Position numbers and translations under genes: made by a program. The notes below the pieces were generated by a model that was not told where the DNA came from, searched no databases, and worked only from the letters and a program-made list of their open reading frames with translations. Positions 26,876 through 34,462 of a stretch of DNA of 54,169 nucleotides are shown one piece after another. The DNA comes from an uncultured Rhodoblastus sp. (lineage in GTDB: Bacteria > Pseudomonadota > Alphaproteobacteria > Rhizobiales > Beijerinckiaceae): positions 1-54,169 of the forward strand of contig NZ_CAIUXT010000171.1 of assembly GCF_903903185.1 (NCBI RefSeq). Direction: 5' to 3'. Within the stretch, counting starts at the first letter, position 1; every line of letters starts with the position of its first letter.

Positions 26876-27430
26876 ATGGCCGATCTTTCAACGATAAAGA
26901 CACAATTGCTGGAGAAGCATCGCGCGCAAAAGATCCCTGCCTCGGTCGGGGCAGGCGTCTATGCTTTTTTTCTCGCCGAAGCGAACGTCATTGACGGGCT
27001 GAGCGTCGAACCACCAGGATTGATTTATCTTGGCATGACCGATACCAGTCTGGAAAAGCGCAATCACTTCCATCATGCGCACAGCGGATTTTCATCGCTG
27101 CGTCGCTCGCTTGGAGCCTTGCTCAAGGAGCCCCTGCGACTCCGAGCGATCCCGCGCGCGCCAGGGCAGTCCCCAAGCAATACGCGGAACTATCGCTTCC
27201 GTGATGAAGACGAACTGCGTCTGACGGATTGGATGAAGTCTCATCTCACCTATGGCTTCGCTAACGTCGAGGTCGCTGCCAACATGGTCGAGAAGGAGCT
27301 AATCGCCACGCTTCAGCCACCCCTAAACCTGAAGGGATGGCCCAATCCGCAGCGGCGACATTTGCTTGCATTAAGGGCGGTTTGCAAGGACGAGGCCTTT
27401 GCCGCTCGTTTCCTGGACCATCAAGAATGA
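26876..27430 (+). CDS. GIY-YIG domain protein
   Basis: A 184-residue protein whose N-terminal third fits the GIY-YIG nuclease fold: GVYAFFL for GIY, then LIYLGMTDTSLEKRNHFHH for YIG with the conserved Arg and His region, and a late Glu in MVEKELIATLQPPLN. Such proteins cut DNA or serve in restriction and repair. The ribosome site is weak. Its stop overlaps, as ATGA, the start of an integrase stub, suggesting a mobile origin. The substrate is unknown. Confidence 0.72.
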   Translation: MADLSTIKTQLLEKHRAQKIPASVGAGVYAFFLAEANVIDGLSVEPPGLIYLGMTDTSLEKRNHFHHAHSGFSSLRRSLGALLKEPLRLRAIPRAPGQSPSNTRNYRFRDEDELRLTDWMKSHLTYGFANVEVAANMVEKELIATLQPPLNLKGWPNPQRRHLLALRAVCKDEAFAARFLDHQE

Positions 27431-27558
27431 ACCAGCCCGTTTTCGCCCTTGTCGATTGCGCCCCCACCGCCATTATCGCCGCCGAGGGCGCGCGCGCGTC
27501 CCATCGCTTATTTGCATTCTTCACGGCGCAGATCAGAAATCCGCATACGCTACCCTAA
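27427..27558 (+). pseudogene. N-terminal stub of a tyrosine-type integrase
   Basis: 43 codons. The end, SHRLFAFFTAQIRNPHT, resembles the N-terminal SAM-like region of alphaproteobacterial phage-type integrases (RFLEFFTANIRNPNT and similar) and then runs into a stop. No catalytic domain follows. It overlaps the GIY-YIG stop by ATGA. Probably a remnant of an integrated element. Confidence 0.5.
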
Positions 27559-27585
27559 GTTGGCACAATTCTCTTCGCGGCGACG

Positions 27586-27954
27586 TCAGCCGAGCAACCC
27601 GTTCGCGGCCAGTTTTTCCTCGATCGCCAGACGGTCGAAGGGCTTGAGCATGACGTCGTCGGCGCCGGCGCGCAGCGCCCGGCCGATCGCCACGGAATCG
27701 TTTTCGGTGGCGCAATAGATGACCTTGGGTTCGCCGCCGCCCGGCAGCGCCCGCAAGGCGCGCAAAAATTCCAGCGTGTCGGTCTGCGGCAGCTTCCAGT
27801 CCAGCAGGATCACATCGGGCATCGCAGCGGCGCAGATGTCGAGCGCCCGGTGGCCATTTGCCGCCGTGGCGCTGGCGAAATGCAGCAGTTCGAGAATGCG
27901 GCTGGCCACTTTGCGGATCACCGCCGAATCGTCGACAATCAGCCCCCGTTTCAT
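27586..27954 (-). CDS. Single-domain response regulator (receiver only)
   Basis: A 122-residue CheY-like receiver. Acidic residues at LIVDDS, phospho-acceptor Asp52 in VILLDWKLP, the Thr in YCATEN and the Lys in VMLKPFD are all present, and there is no output domain. It could serve in chemotaxis or in the CtrA phosphorelay, as DivK and CpdR do, but the sequence does not decide between them. No histidine kinase lies nearby. It ends near an integrase stub and starts 78 bp from the trxB stop on the same strand. Confidence 0.88.
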   Translation of the reverse strand: MKRGLIVDDSAVIRKVASRILELLHFASATAANGHRALDICAAAMPDVILLDWKLPQTDTLEFLRALRALPGGGEPKVIYCATENDSVAIGRALRAGADDVMLKPFDRLAIEEKLAANGLLG

Positions 27955-28032
27955 TTTCCCGCCCTCGAACGCGCCGGCGCCGCCCGAAACGACTGCCCGT
28001 GCGCAGCTTAGGAGCGAAGCGTCAAAAAAGCT

Positions 28033-28995
28033 TTAGCCCGCCTGCGCCGCAAGCCAGCGTTCGGCTTCGAGCGCCGCCATGCAGCCGAGGCCCGCAGCCG
28101 TCACCGCCTGGCGATATTTGTCGTCGGCCACGTCGCCGGCGGCGAAGACGCCCTCGATATTGGTCGCGGTCGAATCCGGCGCGGTCCGGATATAGCCATT
28201 GGCCTTCAGTTCGATCTGGCCGACGAAAAGCTCGGTCGCCGGCCGGTGGCCGATGGCGATGAAAACGCCCTCGGCGTCGATCTTCTCGGTCGCGCCGGTC
28301 TTGACGTTCTTCAACCGCACGGCCTCGACCGAAAGCGGGTTTTCCGACCCGAGAATCTCGTCGATGACGCTGTTCCAGCGCAATTCGACATTTGGGCGGG
28401 CGAACAGCCGTTCTTGCAGGATGCGCTCGGAACGCAGCGAATCGCGGCGATGGACCAGCGTGACTTTCGCCGCGATATGGGAGAGGTAAAGCGCCTCCTC
28501 GACCGCCGAATTGCCGCCGCCGACGACGACGACATTCCTGTTGCGGAAGAAGAATCCGTCGCAGGTGGCGCAGGCGGAAACCCCGAAACCCTTGAATTTC
28601 TCTTCCGATTTCTCGCCGAGCCATTGCGCCTTGGCGCCCGTGGCGACGATCAGCGCGTCGGCGGTATAGACGCGGCCGGAATCGCCGGTGAGCCGGAATG
28701 GACGCTCGCTCAGCTCCGCCCGCACGATATGGTCGCTGACCAGATCGGCGCCGACATGTTCGGCCTGCAACCGCATCTGCTCCATCAGCCACGGCCCCTG
28801 GACCGGATCGGCGAAGCCCGGATAATTCTCGACGTCGGTGGTGATCATCAATTGGCCGCCGGCCTCGAAACCGGCGATCAGCACCGGCTTGAGCATCGCG
28901 CGGGCGGCATAGATCGCCGCCGTATAGCCGGCGGGGCCGGAGCCGAGGACGATGAGTCTGGCGTGATTGGGCGGCGTTGGATCGGCGTTCGGCAT
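28033..28995 (-). CDS. trxB: Thioredoxin-disulfide reductase
   Basis: A 320-residue FAD/NADPH flavoenzyme that reduces thioredoxin. FAD-binding VLGSGPAGYTAAIYA, the redox-active CATC with CATCDGFF near residue 141, the NADPH-binding VVGGGNSAVEEALYL, and the C-terminal GVFAAGDVADDKYRQ are present. The ATG at 28995 is preceded by CGGAGA; an upstream in-frame ATG at 29016 overlaps that site and is less likely. It could be co-transcribed with the receiver gene downstream. Confidence 0.97.
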   Translation of the reverse strand: MPNADPTPPNHARLIVLGSGPAGYTAAIYAARAMLKPVLIAGFEAGGQLMITTDVENYPGFADPVQGPWLMEQMRLQAEHVGADLVSDHIVRAELSERPFRLTGDSGRVYTADALIVATGAKAQWLGEKSEEKFKGFGVSACATCDGFFFRNRNVVVVGGGNSAVEEALYLSHIAAKVTLVHRRDSLRSERILQERLFARPNVELRWNSVIDEILGSENPLSVEAVRLKNVKTGATEKIDAEGVFIAIGHRPATELFVGQIELKANGYIRTAPDSTATNIEGVFAAGDVADDKYRQAVTAAGLGCMAALEAERWLAAQAG

Positions 28996-29155
28996 GCATT
29001 CTCCGGCAAAGCGCATTCAACCCAGGCGGACAAGGGTTCGCATGAACCGAATTTCCGCGTCGGCGAATAAAGCGCGAATTGGATTGAGACCCTGGTCCTG
29101 TTCGCCTTCTAAATCGACCAAGGAAAAAGCGAAAGCCGGATTATTTAAACGCCGA

Positions 29156-29395
29156 TCATTTGCGCACCGGATTGAGCAGCGCTTCGAAAGCCACGCGCTC
29201 GTAATCCTCGCGTTCGCTCTTGATGCGATATTGCGGCCCTGACCCGCCGTCGGGGAGTTGCCGGGTGATCTTGAATGTGGCCTGTTCCGCCCGGCCGATC
29301 AACGAGACGAAGGTTCCGACGCCGAATTTGTGGCTGGCGGCGACGGTTTGGCGGCGCGCCTTGTCCGCTTCGAGTTTTCGTAGATTGTCGCTCAC
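29156..29395 (-). CDS. Small conserved protein of unknown function
   Basis: A 79-residue basic protein beginning with GTG at 29395, with GAAGGA seven bases upstream. It has a short N-terminal helix followed by a probable beta-rich part (FVSLIGRAEQATFKITRQL and QYRIKSEREDYERVA). I do not recognise a named family. It lies between cspA and trxB on the same strand, after the cspA terminator. Confidence 0.75.
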   Translation of the reverse strand: MSDNLRKLEADKARRQTVAASHKFGVGTFVSLIGRAEQATFKITRQLPDGGSGPQYRIKSEREDYERVAFEALLNPVRK

Positions 29396-29446
29396 GATCG
29401 GTCCTTCCAGAATGGCCTGCGTCAGGTTCCCCCGACGGAAAAGCGC

Positions 29447-29478
29447 AGAAAAAAAGCCCCAGGCATGGCCCGGGGCTT
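29447..29478 (-). terminator. Intrinsic terminator of cspA
   Basis: AAGCCCC (29454-29460) and GGGGCTT (29472-29478) form the stem, and a run of seven T follows when read on the minus strand. It lies 66 bp after the cspA stop. Confidence 0.85.
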
Positions 29479-29543
29479 CCCGATCTCGCGCCGCGCCGCG
29501 CCATTTTATCCGTGGGCGGCGACGCGGGTGCGAGCTGTTTCGA

Positions 29544-29753
29544 TCATTCCGCCTTGAGACGGGACGCCGAAGATTTTCCGGTGCGGCTATCCGCGGTCAA
29601 TTCATAGCTGATCTTCTGACCTTCGTTGAGGCCGCGAAGACCCGCCTGTTCGACGGCGCTGATATGGACGAACACGTCCTTGCCGCCATCGTCGGGCTGG
29701 ATGAAGCCGAAGCCCTTTTGACCGTTGAACCATTTCACTACGCCGGTAGCCAT
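29544..29753 (-). CDS. cspA: Cold-shock protein, CspA family
   Basis: A 69-residue single cold-shock domain that binds single-stranded RNA and DNA and melts RNA structure. RNP1 (KGFGFIQP) and RNP2 (DVFVHISAV) are intact, and the start GVVKWFNGQ is typical. The gene is monocistronic, with a terminator behind it and an unusually long non-coding stretch upstream that may hold a long leader, as is common for csp genes. Confidence 0.96.
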   Translation of the reverse strand: MATGVVKWFNGQKGFGFIQPDDGGKDVFVHISAVEQAGLRGLNEGQKISYELTADSRTGKSSASRLKAE

Positions 29754-30195
29754 GCGTGACGCTCCTTAAAGCAAGTTAAACCGGTCCGTTGCAAGCAATG
29801 AACCATTTCATATCGATATCTCTAGGGAGGTCGTCAGCTGCGTCTTCGACGCAAGGCCAAGTCTTCGGCCGAAAGTTCGATCAGGATAAAGTAAACTGCT
29901 CCGGCGGCAAAAACAAGGCCATCTGAAAATTATTTCGGGACCACGCATTTTCCCGTCGAGCGGGATTATATTGCATCAAACGACAAAGTTGCCGCCCGCC
30001 CGTCCAGCCTGGGAGCGGGCGAGCGCGGATAACTCGAATTCACCACGCCGCCGCCTAGGCCCGGCGAGGGACTCTGGAATAGCGGCGACTTCCTTGTTGG
30101 AGAATGCGCCGCGAATGGCGATGTTACCATCGGCCCTTGAAAAGGACCGATGGCGTCCGCTCGGACTGGCGCGGCGCCAGCTGAAGCCGGCGGGC
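29754..30195. other. cspA upstream region
   Basis: No convincing gene. It presumably contains the cspA promoter and leader. Open frames here on either strand lack ribosome sites and family resemblance. Confidence 0.5.
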
Positions 30196-30227
30196 GCCTT
30201 TGCTTCCGACGAGTGGGAAGCAAAGGC
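30196..30227. repeat. Perfect 12-bp hairpin
   Basis: GCCTTTGCTTCC (30196-30207), eight bases, then GGAAGCAAAGGC (30216-30227). There is no T-run on either side. It lies next to repeat copy 2 and downstream of the MCDYSL-type gene; it could slow or end that transcript. Confidence 0.6.
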
Positions 30228-30238
30228 CGTTGGTATGA

Positions 30239-30340
30239 GAGCGTTTTCCAGCGAAGCGGACCCCGGTTCGCGTGCAGAAGCCGCGTAAAGACGATAAACC
30301 AGAGTCCCTTTTCCGTTCAATCGGATCGGAATAGGCTCCA
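30239..30340 (+). repeat. Interspersed repeat, copy 2
   Basis: It starts AGCGTTTTCCAGCGAAGCGG, followed by CCCGGTTCGCGTG, ATAAACCAGAGTC and CAATCGGATCGG. It is clearly the same element as copy 1 (23809). It lies three bases beyond the stop codon of the gene ending at 30344, again at a gene 3' end. Confidence 0.75.
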
Positions 30341-30343
30341 GCG

Positions 30344-30733
30344 TCACTCGGCGGGTTCGAGTTCCGTCGCCGCCTGACGGGCGGTTTCCCTGACCGCAGG
30401 CTTTTCCGCATCGATGAGGCTCACGAGAACGCCCGAGCCCATGCGATGCAGCGGCATTTCGGCGCCATTGGCGAATTTCACGCCGTCATGATGCAGACCG
30501 CTATCGAGACGGGTGAAGACGACGTCTTCGAGCGCCGCGACGCCTAGCGTTTGCTGAAGCTCGATCGGCAGGTTTTCGAGCCTCAGCCGCGTTCCATAGG
30601 AGACGCAGACCGCCGTCGTGCAATCGCCCGGCGCGGCCATGCCGATCGATCCGCTCGGGAAGCGGGTCGTGACATAGATTTCGCCCTCGCGGGCGGGACG
30701 GGACGAATACATTTCCAGTGAGTAATCACACAT
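30344..30733 (-). CDS. Conserved hypothetical protein (MCDYSL type)
   Basis: A 129-residue protein. The start MCDYSLEMYSSRPAREGEIY is of a type I recall from small conserved Hyphomicrobiales proteins. GGAG lies eight bases before the ATG at 30733, so the longer in-frame reading from 30940 is rejected. It has no signal peptide or membrane helix and contains two cysteines in GDCTTAVCVSYG. Function unknown. Confidence 0.72.
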   Translation of the reverse strand: MCDYSLEMYSSRPAREGEIYVTTRFPSGSIGMAAPGDCTTAVCVSYGTRLRLENLPIELQQTLGVAALEDVVFTRLDSGLHHDGVKFANGAEMPLHRMGSGVLVSLIDAEKPAVRETARQAATELEPAE

Positions 30734-31111
30734 GGCATCGCTCCATTGACCAGAGCCAAGCCCCGTCCCGGCGAAACGCGCGCAAGCGGCGCACGGCTGT
30801 CGATTATTGTCAGGCGGCTGGCATGGACGAGGCGCTACAGGCGGCCGCCGGTGATTGGTGCAGAAACCAATCAGCGCGAAGAAAGTTGCATCGCGCCGTC
30901 CAAACGATCGCCTCAAAAACGCCGGCGGCGGCTCAGCCATGCCAAAGGGTTCGAGCCCAGGCTTGGATCACGACCACGAGGCGTGGAGAGCGAACCGAAA
31001 AACTGTATCTTCCGGCGGCGCAGTCCATCCATGGACCGAACTGGCAATGTCGAATAATTGATACGGAATACGCCAAAATCGCAGGTTTTAAAGTTAAAGT
31101 CCGGAAGATCA
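30734..31111. other. Intergenic region before the broken Crp/Fnr gene
   Basis: 378 bp. Several overlapping open frames exist, but none has a ribosome site or recognisable sequence. The right end is AT-rich (31035-31110) and probably held the promoter of the regulator. Confidence 0.5.
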
Positions 31112-31740
31112 ATGATAGGGACGTTTCGCTTGAAACAGGAACCGGCTACGGCTTGGCTTGACGCTTTTCCGCCGCTTGCACGCCTCGAAGATCCGTCACG
31201 TTCGGCGCTTGCTCGCTGTTTGCCGATGGACATTCGCAAAGGCAGATGCCTGTTTGCACCGGGCGAACCGTGCCCCGGTTTTGTGCTGCTTCTGACCGGG
31301 CGCATCCGCGTCGGCTTGACCGCTGAAAATGGCCGCCGGTTGGTGCTTTATCGCGTACTCCCTGGCGAAACCTGCGTTCAGACGACGCTTTGCATGCTCG
31401 GCGACCTAAAATATTCCGCCGAGGGCATGGCGGAGAGCGATCTGCGCCTTGTAATTGTTCCGCCGATTTTGTTTCTTTGTCTTTTGCGCGAGTCAGCGAT
31501 TTTCGCACAATTCGTGTTCGAACGTTTTAGAGCGCGGCTCTCGGAAATGACCCGTTTGATCGCGACGATCGCTTTTTTCGGGTGGACGCCCGGCTTGTCG
31601 CTGCATTAGTGGCCCGCGCCGGGGAGCATGGGGCGGTCACCGCGACGCATCAAAATCTGGCGGAAGACATCGGCGCCGGCCGTGAGGTGGTCAGCCGGCA
31701 GTTGGCCCTGTTTCAGCGTGCCCATCCTCGACGGTTATCC
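31112..31740 (+). pseudogene. Crp/Fnr family regulator, frameshifted
   Basis: The cyclic-nucleotide-binding-like domain reads in one frame (from MIGTFRLKQE through GFVLLLTGRIRVGL and GETCVQTTLCML). The continuation, with DARLVAALV and the helix-turn-helix THQNLAEDIGAGREVVSRQL, lies in another. The switch falls in the T6 tract at 31573-31578, where one more base would restore DARL after FFR. The C-terminal wing after REVVSRQLALFQR is also unrecognisable, so a second lesion is likely. The original would have been an FNR-like sensor-regulator, but I see no Fe-S Cys cluster at the N-terminus. Confidence 0.75.
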
Positions 31741-31802
31741 GGCCACGATCCAGAAAGATCAGTGCGGCAATACACCTGTTCGGAGCAAACGCGCCCGAGG
31801 TC

Positions 31803-31970
31803 TTGCGCGCCGCGTCCGGCGACGTGCGGATGAAATTGAAAAGTGAAGCCGTCGTCACAAACGGCAACGTCAACAGCTTTCACGTCGCCCGGCGATGTGT
31901 GCAGCAAATGGCCGGGAACATGCAGGCGCTGGATCCGTGGCGAATTGCGAAAAGGGCTGGGGGGCGAGGT
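31803..31970 (+). pseudogene. Possible BON-domain remnant
   Basis: About 40 codons (VRMKLKSEAVVTNGNVNSFH and on to ARRCVQQMAGN) recall the strand-helix pattern of a BON domain, which usually binds phospholipid or other hydrophobic ligands. There is no good start codon or downstream continuation. The resemblance is weak. The rest of 31741-32081 holds nothing else I can support. Confidence 0.25.
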
Positions 31971-32081
31971 GGCAAAAGGCTTTCGCTGCCCTCGGCGTCG
32001 GAACCCTCGCCGCCAAAGCCATGCCTGATTTGGACGCGAGCCGGCGGCTAGGCGTTTCCCTAAAACTGCGCCCCGTCATTC

Positions 32082-32397
32082 GCGTCGACCGCCGACGCGG
32101 GGATGAACCAGCTATTGCGACTCCGGCGCACGGCCGGCGCTCGGCTGCCACGCCCACGCGGGCACGCGCGTATGGACCCTGCCTGATCCCCGCATGGGCG
32201 CGGCGTGGCTCCCCCACCCATGCGGGGATGGACCCGCTTGTGACGTCGCGGGCTTGCGCTGGCCTTGGCTCCCCGTCCACGCGAGCGGGGATGGTCCCCA
32301 ACTTCATGGCGAATGGTATGCGATAGATTAGGCTCCGCCGCCCACGCGGGGATGGCCCCCCGGATTCGCGGGCTTGCCGTTAGCTTCGTTGGCTCGC
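32082..32397 (+). CRISPR. Degenerate CRISPR-like array, left part (type I-E-like repeat units)
   Basis: Units start at about 32082, 32143, 32207, 32267, 32331 and 32391, with spacings of 60 to 64 bp. Better units read GGCTCCCC, then CCCA(C/T)GCGGGGATGG, then CCC, about 29 bases, close in form to type I-E repeats. The stretches between are 27 to 32 bases and mostly differ. The last unit is cut after GGCTCGC by an inserted element. Repeats have diverged from each other, and no cas gene is in the window, so this would be a dead array. Some spacers share short words, so a diverged tandem repeat is the alternative. Confidence 0.55.
32388..32397 (+). repeat. Target-site duplication, left copy
   Basis: GTTGGCTCGC immediately left of the element end. 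It matches GTTGGCTCCC at 35731-35740 in nine of ten positions. Confidence 0.65.
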
Positions 32398-32446
32398 CAG
32401 GCTGCTCAACGCTCCTTGCTGAAGGTCATTACAAGCACTGATTTGA

Positions 32447-32624
32447 AGGACTTCCGCATGATGAATCGCACGGTCCACGAGTCGTTCCAAACTCAGGTCG
32501 TTGTGTTTTACGATCCCGTGTCTGCAGCGCACCGCTCCGCGCTGCGCCGCGCACAGGATGACGCTGCGTGCGCCCCAATTTCGGGCGTGCGGGCCACAGC
32601 GGTGGAATCGCCAGGCGCTAAGAC
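32447..32624. other. Non-coding stretch between the IS remnant and the RuBisCO-like gene
   Basis: No gene, terminator or repeat that I can support lies in these 178 bp, although this is where transcription from the RuBisCO-like operon should end. Confidence 0.4.
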
Positions 32625-33926
32625 TCAGGCTCGCTGGCCGAAGGCCTCCAGCGCGGCGTGAAGCTCAGCATGTGTTTGCGCATATTTCGCAAGTGGGATT
32701 CCCTGCGAGATGGCATCCCATGCCTGCCGTATGCTTGCGGCGCCGCCACGCGGTCCCATCGGATGGCCGAAAACGCCGCGTCCCGGTACGAAGCCGAAGT
32801 CCACGCTGCCAACCTTCCGGTAGACGCCATCCAGGGTGCCTGCCCAATCGCTGCCACCGGGCACTGGCAGGCAGGGCTTTATATGCCCCATGGGCTCCAG
32901 GCATGCGCGGACGCATTCCAGAACCTCGTGCTCGGGCGTCATCATGCGGCTGCCGAAGCCCGGCATGATGACCGCGTCGAACCCTGCGAGCCGCTGCAGC
33001 CGGGTCAGCACCCGGGAATGAATGCCGTAGCCCGAAAGCCGGCTGAATGCGGCAATGAATGGGAAATGCGCGACAAGTGGCGCCGTGGCGTGCTTGCGCA
33101 GCATCCGAACGCCGCTCAATCCAACCGGCATCGCGTTGATGAGGAGCGCATTTGCGCCTTTCGCGACCGCCAGATCGTGGAGTTCCGCAAGCCGGTCGAC
33201 CTCATCGGTAATATTGGCCAGATAGATCTTCGGAACGCCCGTCTCACGCTCCGCCCGGAGGCGCGCTTCGCCCAACGCCGCAGCGCGCTCGCTGAGCGGG
33301 CACCAGCCGATGTCGGCCAGCATCTCATCGTCCTTGGCGATGTCGAGGCCGCCAAGCCAGCTTTGAAACCCGAGCTCCGCGAAAGGCTCCGCGGGAAGCC
33401 CGATGTTCGGCTTGATGACACCGAAAAAGATGGGGCGGCCGAAGGCTTGCAGGCGCTCGCGCAAACCGGCGATGCCGAACCTCGGCCCCTCGAATCCCGC
33501 GAGGTAGGAGTCCGGAAAGCGGATGTCCTGCAGCCTGATCAGGGGAATGCCGGGCGAGAAGAAAACGCCTTCGCCGCAGACAGCGGACAGCAGATTGGGA
33601 ATGCGCGGCCCGAAATTGCCATGCGGGTGGGCGATGGCAGCACGCACCGAATATACTGGACCCAGGACCGCGCACTCGACCGGGATGCTGAACCCGGAAG
33701 GGCGCGGCTCGGATTCCAGGTCGAGCACCTTCGCCGCGAAGCGCGGGCGGAAGTCTTCGTCCACGCCGACGCGACGCCATTGCGCCGTGGATTGCTCGCT
33801 GCAAAGATGTGCGGCAGCTTCGCGCGGATCGCCAGCGCATTCGAAGGTGAAATCAAGCTCGATGTAGTCTTCGGGATTGAGATCACCCCGCTTGGCGTAG
33901 AATCCCGCAATATCGCCCGGCGTCAT
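32625..33926 (-). CDS. RuBisCO-like protein (form IV)
   Basis: A 433-residue member of the RuBisCO large-chain superfamily. The N-terminal alpha/beta domain begins [10 protein letters not shown]. In the barrel, [11 protein letters not shown] keeps the Lys equivalent to Lys175 but replaces the second (KPK becomes KPN). [12 protein letters not shown] keeps the Lys-Asp-Glu metal and carbamate set. Loop 6 reads [10 protein letters not shown] and lacks the CO2-gating Lys. That combination points to an enolase, isomerase or transcarboxylase-like RLP rather than a carboxylase. GGAGAAG of its ribosome site lies within the end of yjbQ, and the genes are three bases apart. Confidence 0.9.
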   Translation of the reverse strand: MTPGDIAGFYAKRGDLNPEDYIELDFTFECAGDPREAAAHLCSEQSTAQWRRVGVDEDFRPRFAAKVLDLESEPRPSGFSIPVECAVLGPVYSVRAAIAHPHGNFGPRIPNLLSAVCGEGVFFSPGIPLIRLQDIRFPDSYLAGFEGPRFGIAGLRERLQAFGRPIFFGVIKPNIGLPAEPFAELGFQSWLGGLDIAKDDEMLADIGWCPLSERAAALGEARLRAERETGVPKIYLANITDEVDRLAELHDLAVAKGANALLINAMPVGLSGVRMLRKHATAPLVAHFPFIAAFSRLSGYGIHSRVLTRLQRLAGFDAVIMPGFGSRMMTPEHEVLECVRACLEPMGHIKPCLPVPGGSDWAGTLDGVYRKVGSVDFGFVPGRGVFGHPMGPRGGAASIRQAWDAISQGIPLAKYAQTHAELHAALEAFGQRA

Positions 33927-33929
33927 GGA

Positions 33930-34358
33930 TCAAGCTTCTCCCATGATTTGAAGCTCAAGCCCGCGACGTTCCCTCGGGCCATCAAGTTCAATAAAAAGGA
34001 TGGAATGCCAGCTGCCGAGGACCACCTCGCCGTCCGCAACCGGAATGCTCTCGGATGAATTCATGAGAAGCCCGAGGATGTGGGAGTGAGCGTTGTCGCG
34101 TCCGTCGACGGCGACAAGATTGTGCAGCCAGTCTCCATCGCAAGGCACAAATCGCTTCAGCCATGTCACCATGTCCTTTTGCAGTTGCGGCTCGCGCTCA
34201 TTCACATTGACACGCGCCGTCGTATGAGGCGACGTCACGGTTAGAAGACCCTCGCGAATTCCGGTCGTTCTCAGCCAATCGCGGACCCGTCCTGTAATAT
34301 CGAGGATCTGGATCGGTTCGACGGTCTCGAACTCGATCCGCGTTCTTAGGATCTTCAT
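33930..34358 (-). CDS. YjbQ/UPF0047 family protein
   Basis: A 142-residue protein of the UPF0047 family, some members of which have been reported to form thiamine phosphate in vitro. Family marks are TSPHTTARVNVNE, the acidic patch in DGDWLHNLVAVDGRDNAHSH (metal-binding His and Asp) and LGSWHSILFIELDGPRERR. The start at 34358 (MKILRTRIEF) fits the family; an in-frame ATG at 34418 would add 20 unlikely residues. It is translationally close to the RuBisCO-like gene and is its only partner in the element. Confidence 0.88.
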   Translation of the reverse strand: MKILRTRIEFETVEPIQILDITGRVRDWLRTTGIREGLLTVTSPHTTARVNVNEREPQLQKDMVTWLKRFVPCDGDWLHNLVAVDGRDNAHSHILGLLMNSSESIPVADGEVVLGSWHSILFIELDGPRERRGLELQIMGEA

Positions 34359-34462
34359 GGGGTTACCTGGGGGGCGGGAAGCAAGCCGAACGTTATCGCA
34401 CATGCTATTGATAGGCAAACCCTAAAGGCTTCGCGCAGGTTTGATCAGTGGCAAGCCCGCAT

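Noticed and set aside
30718-31161. 147-codon frame before the Crp gene
   Set aside because: It overlaps the start of the MCDYSL gene and the Crp gene, lacks a ribosome site and is low in recognisable structure.
32625-33926. Functional carbon-fixing RuBisCO
   Set aside because: Loop 6 lacks the essential Lys, the KPK motif is altered, and no small subunit, phosphoribulokinase or activase gene is nearby.
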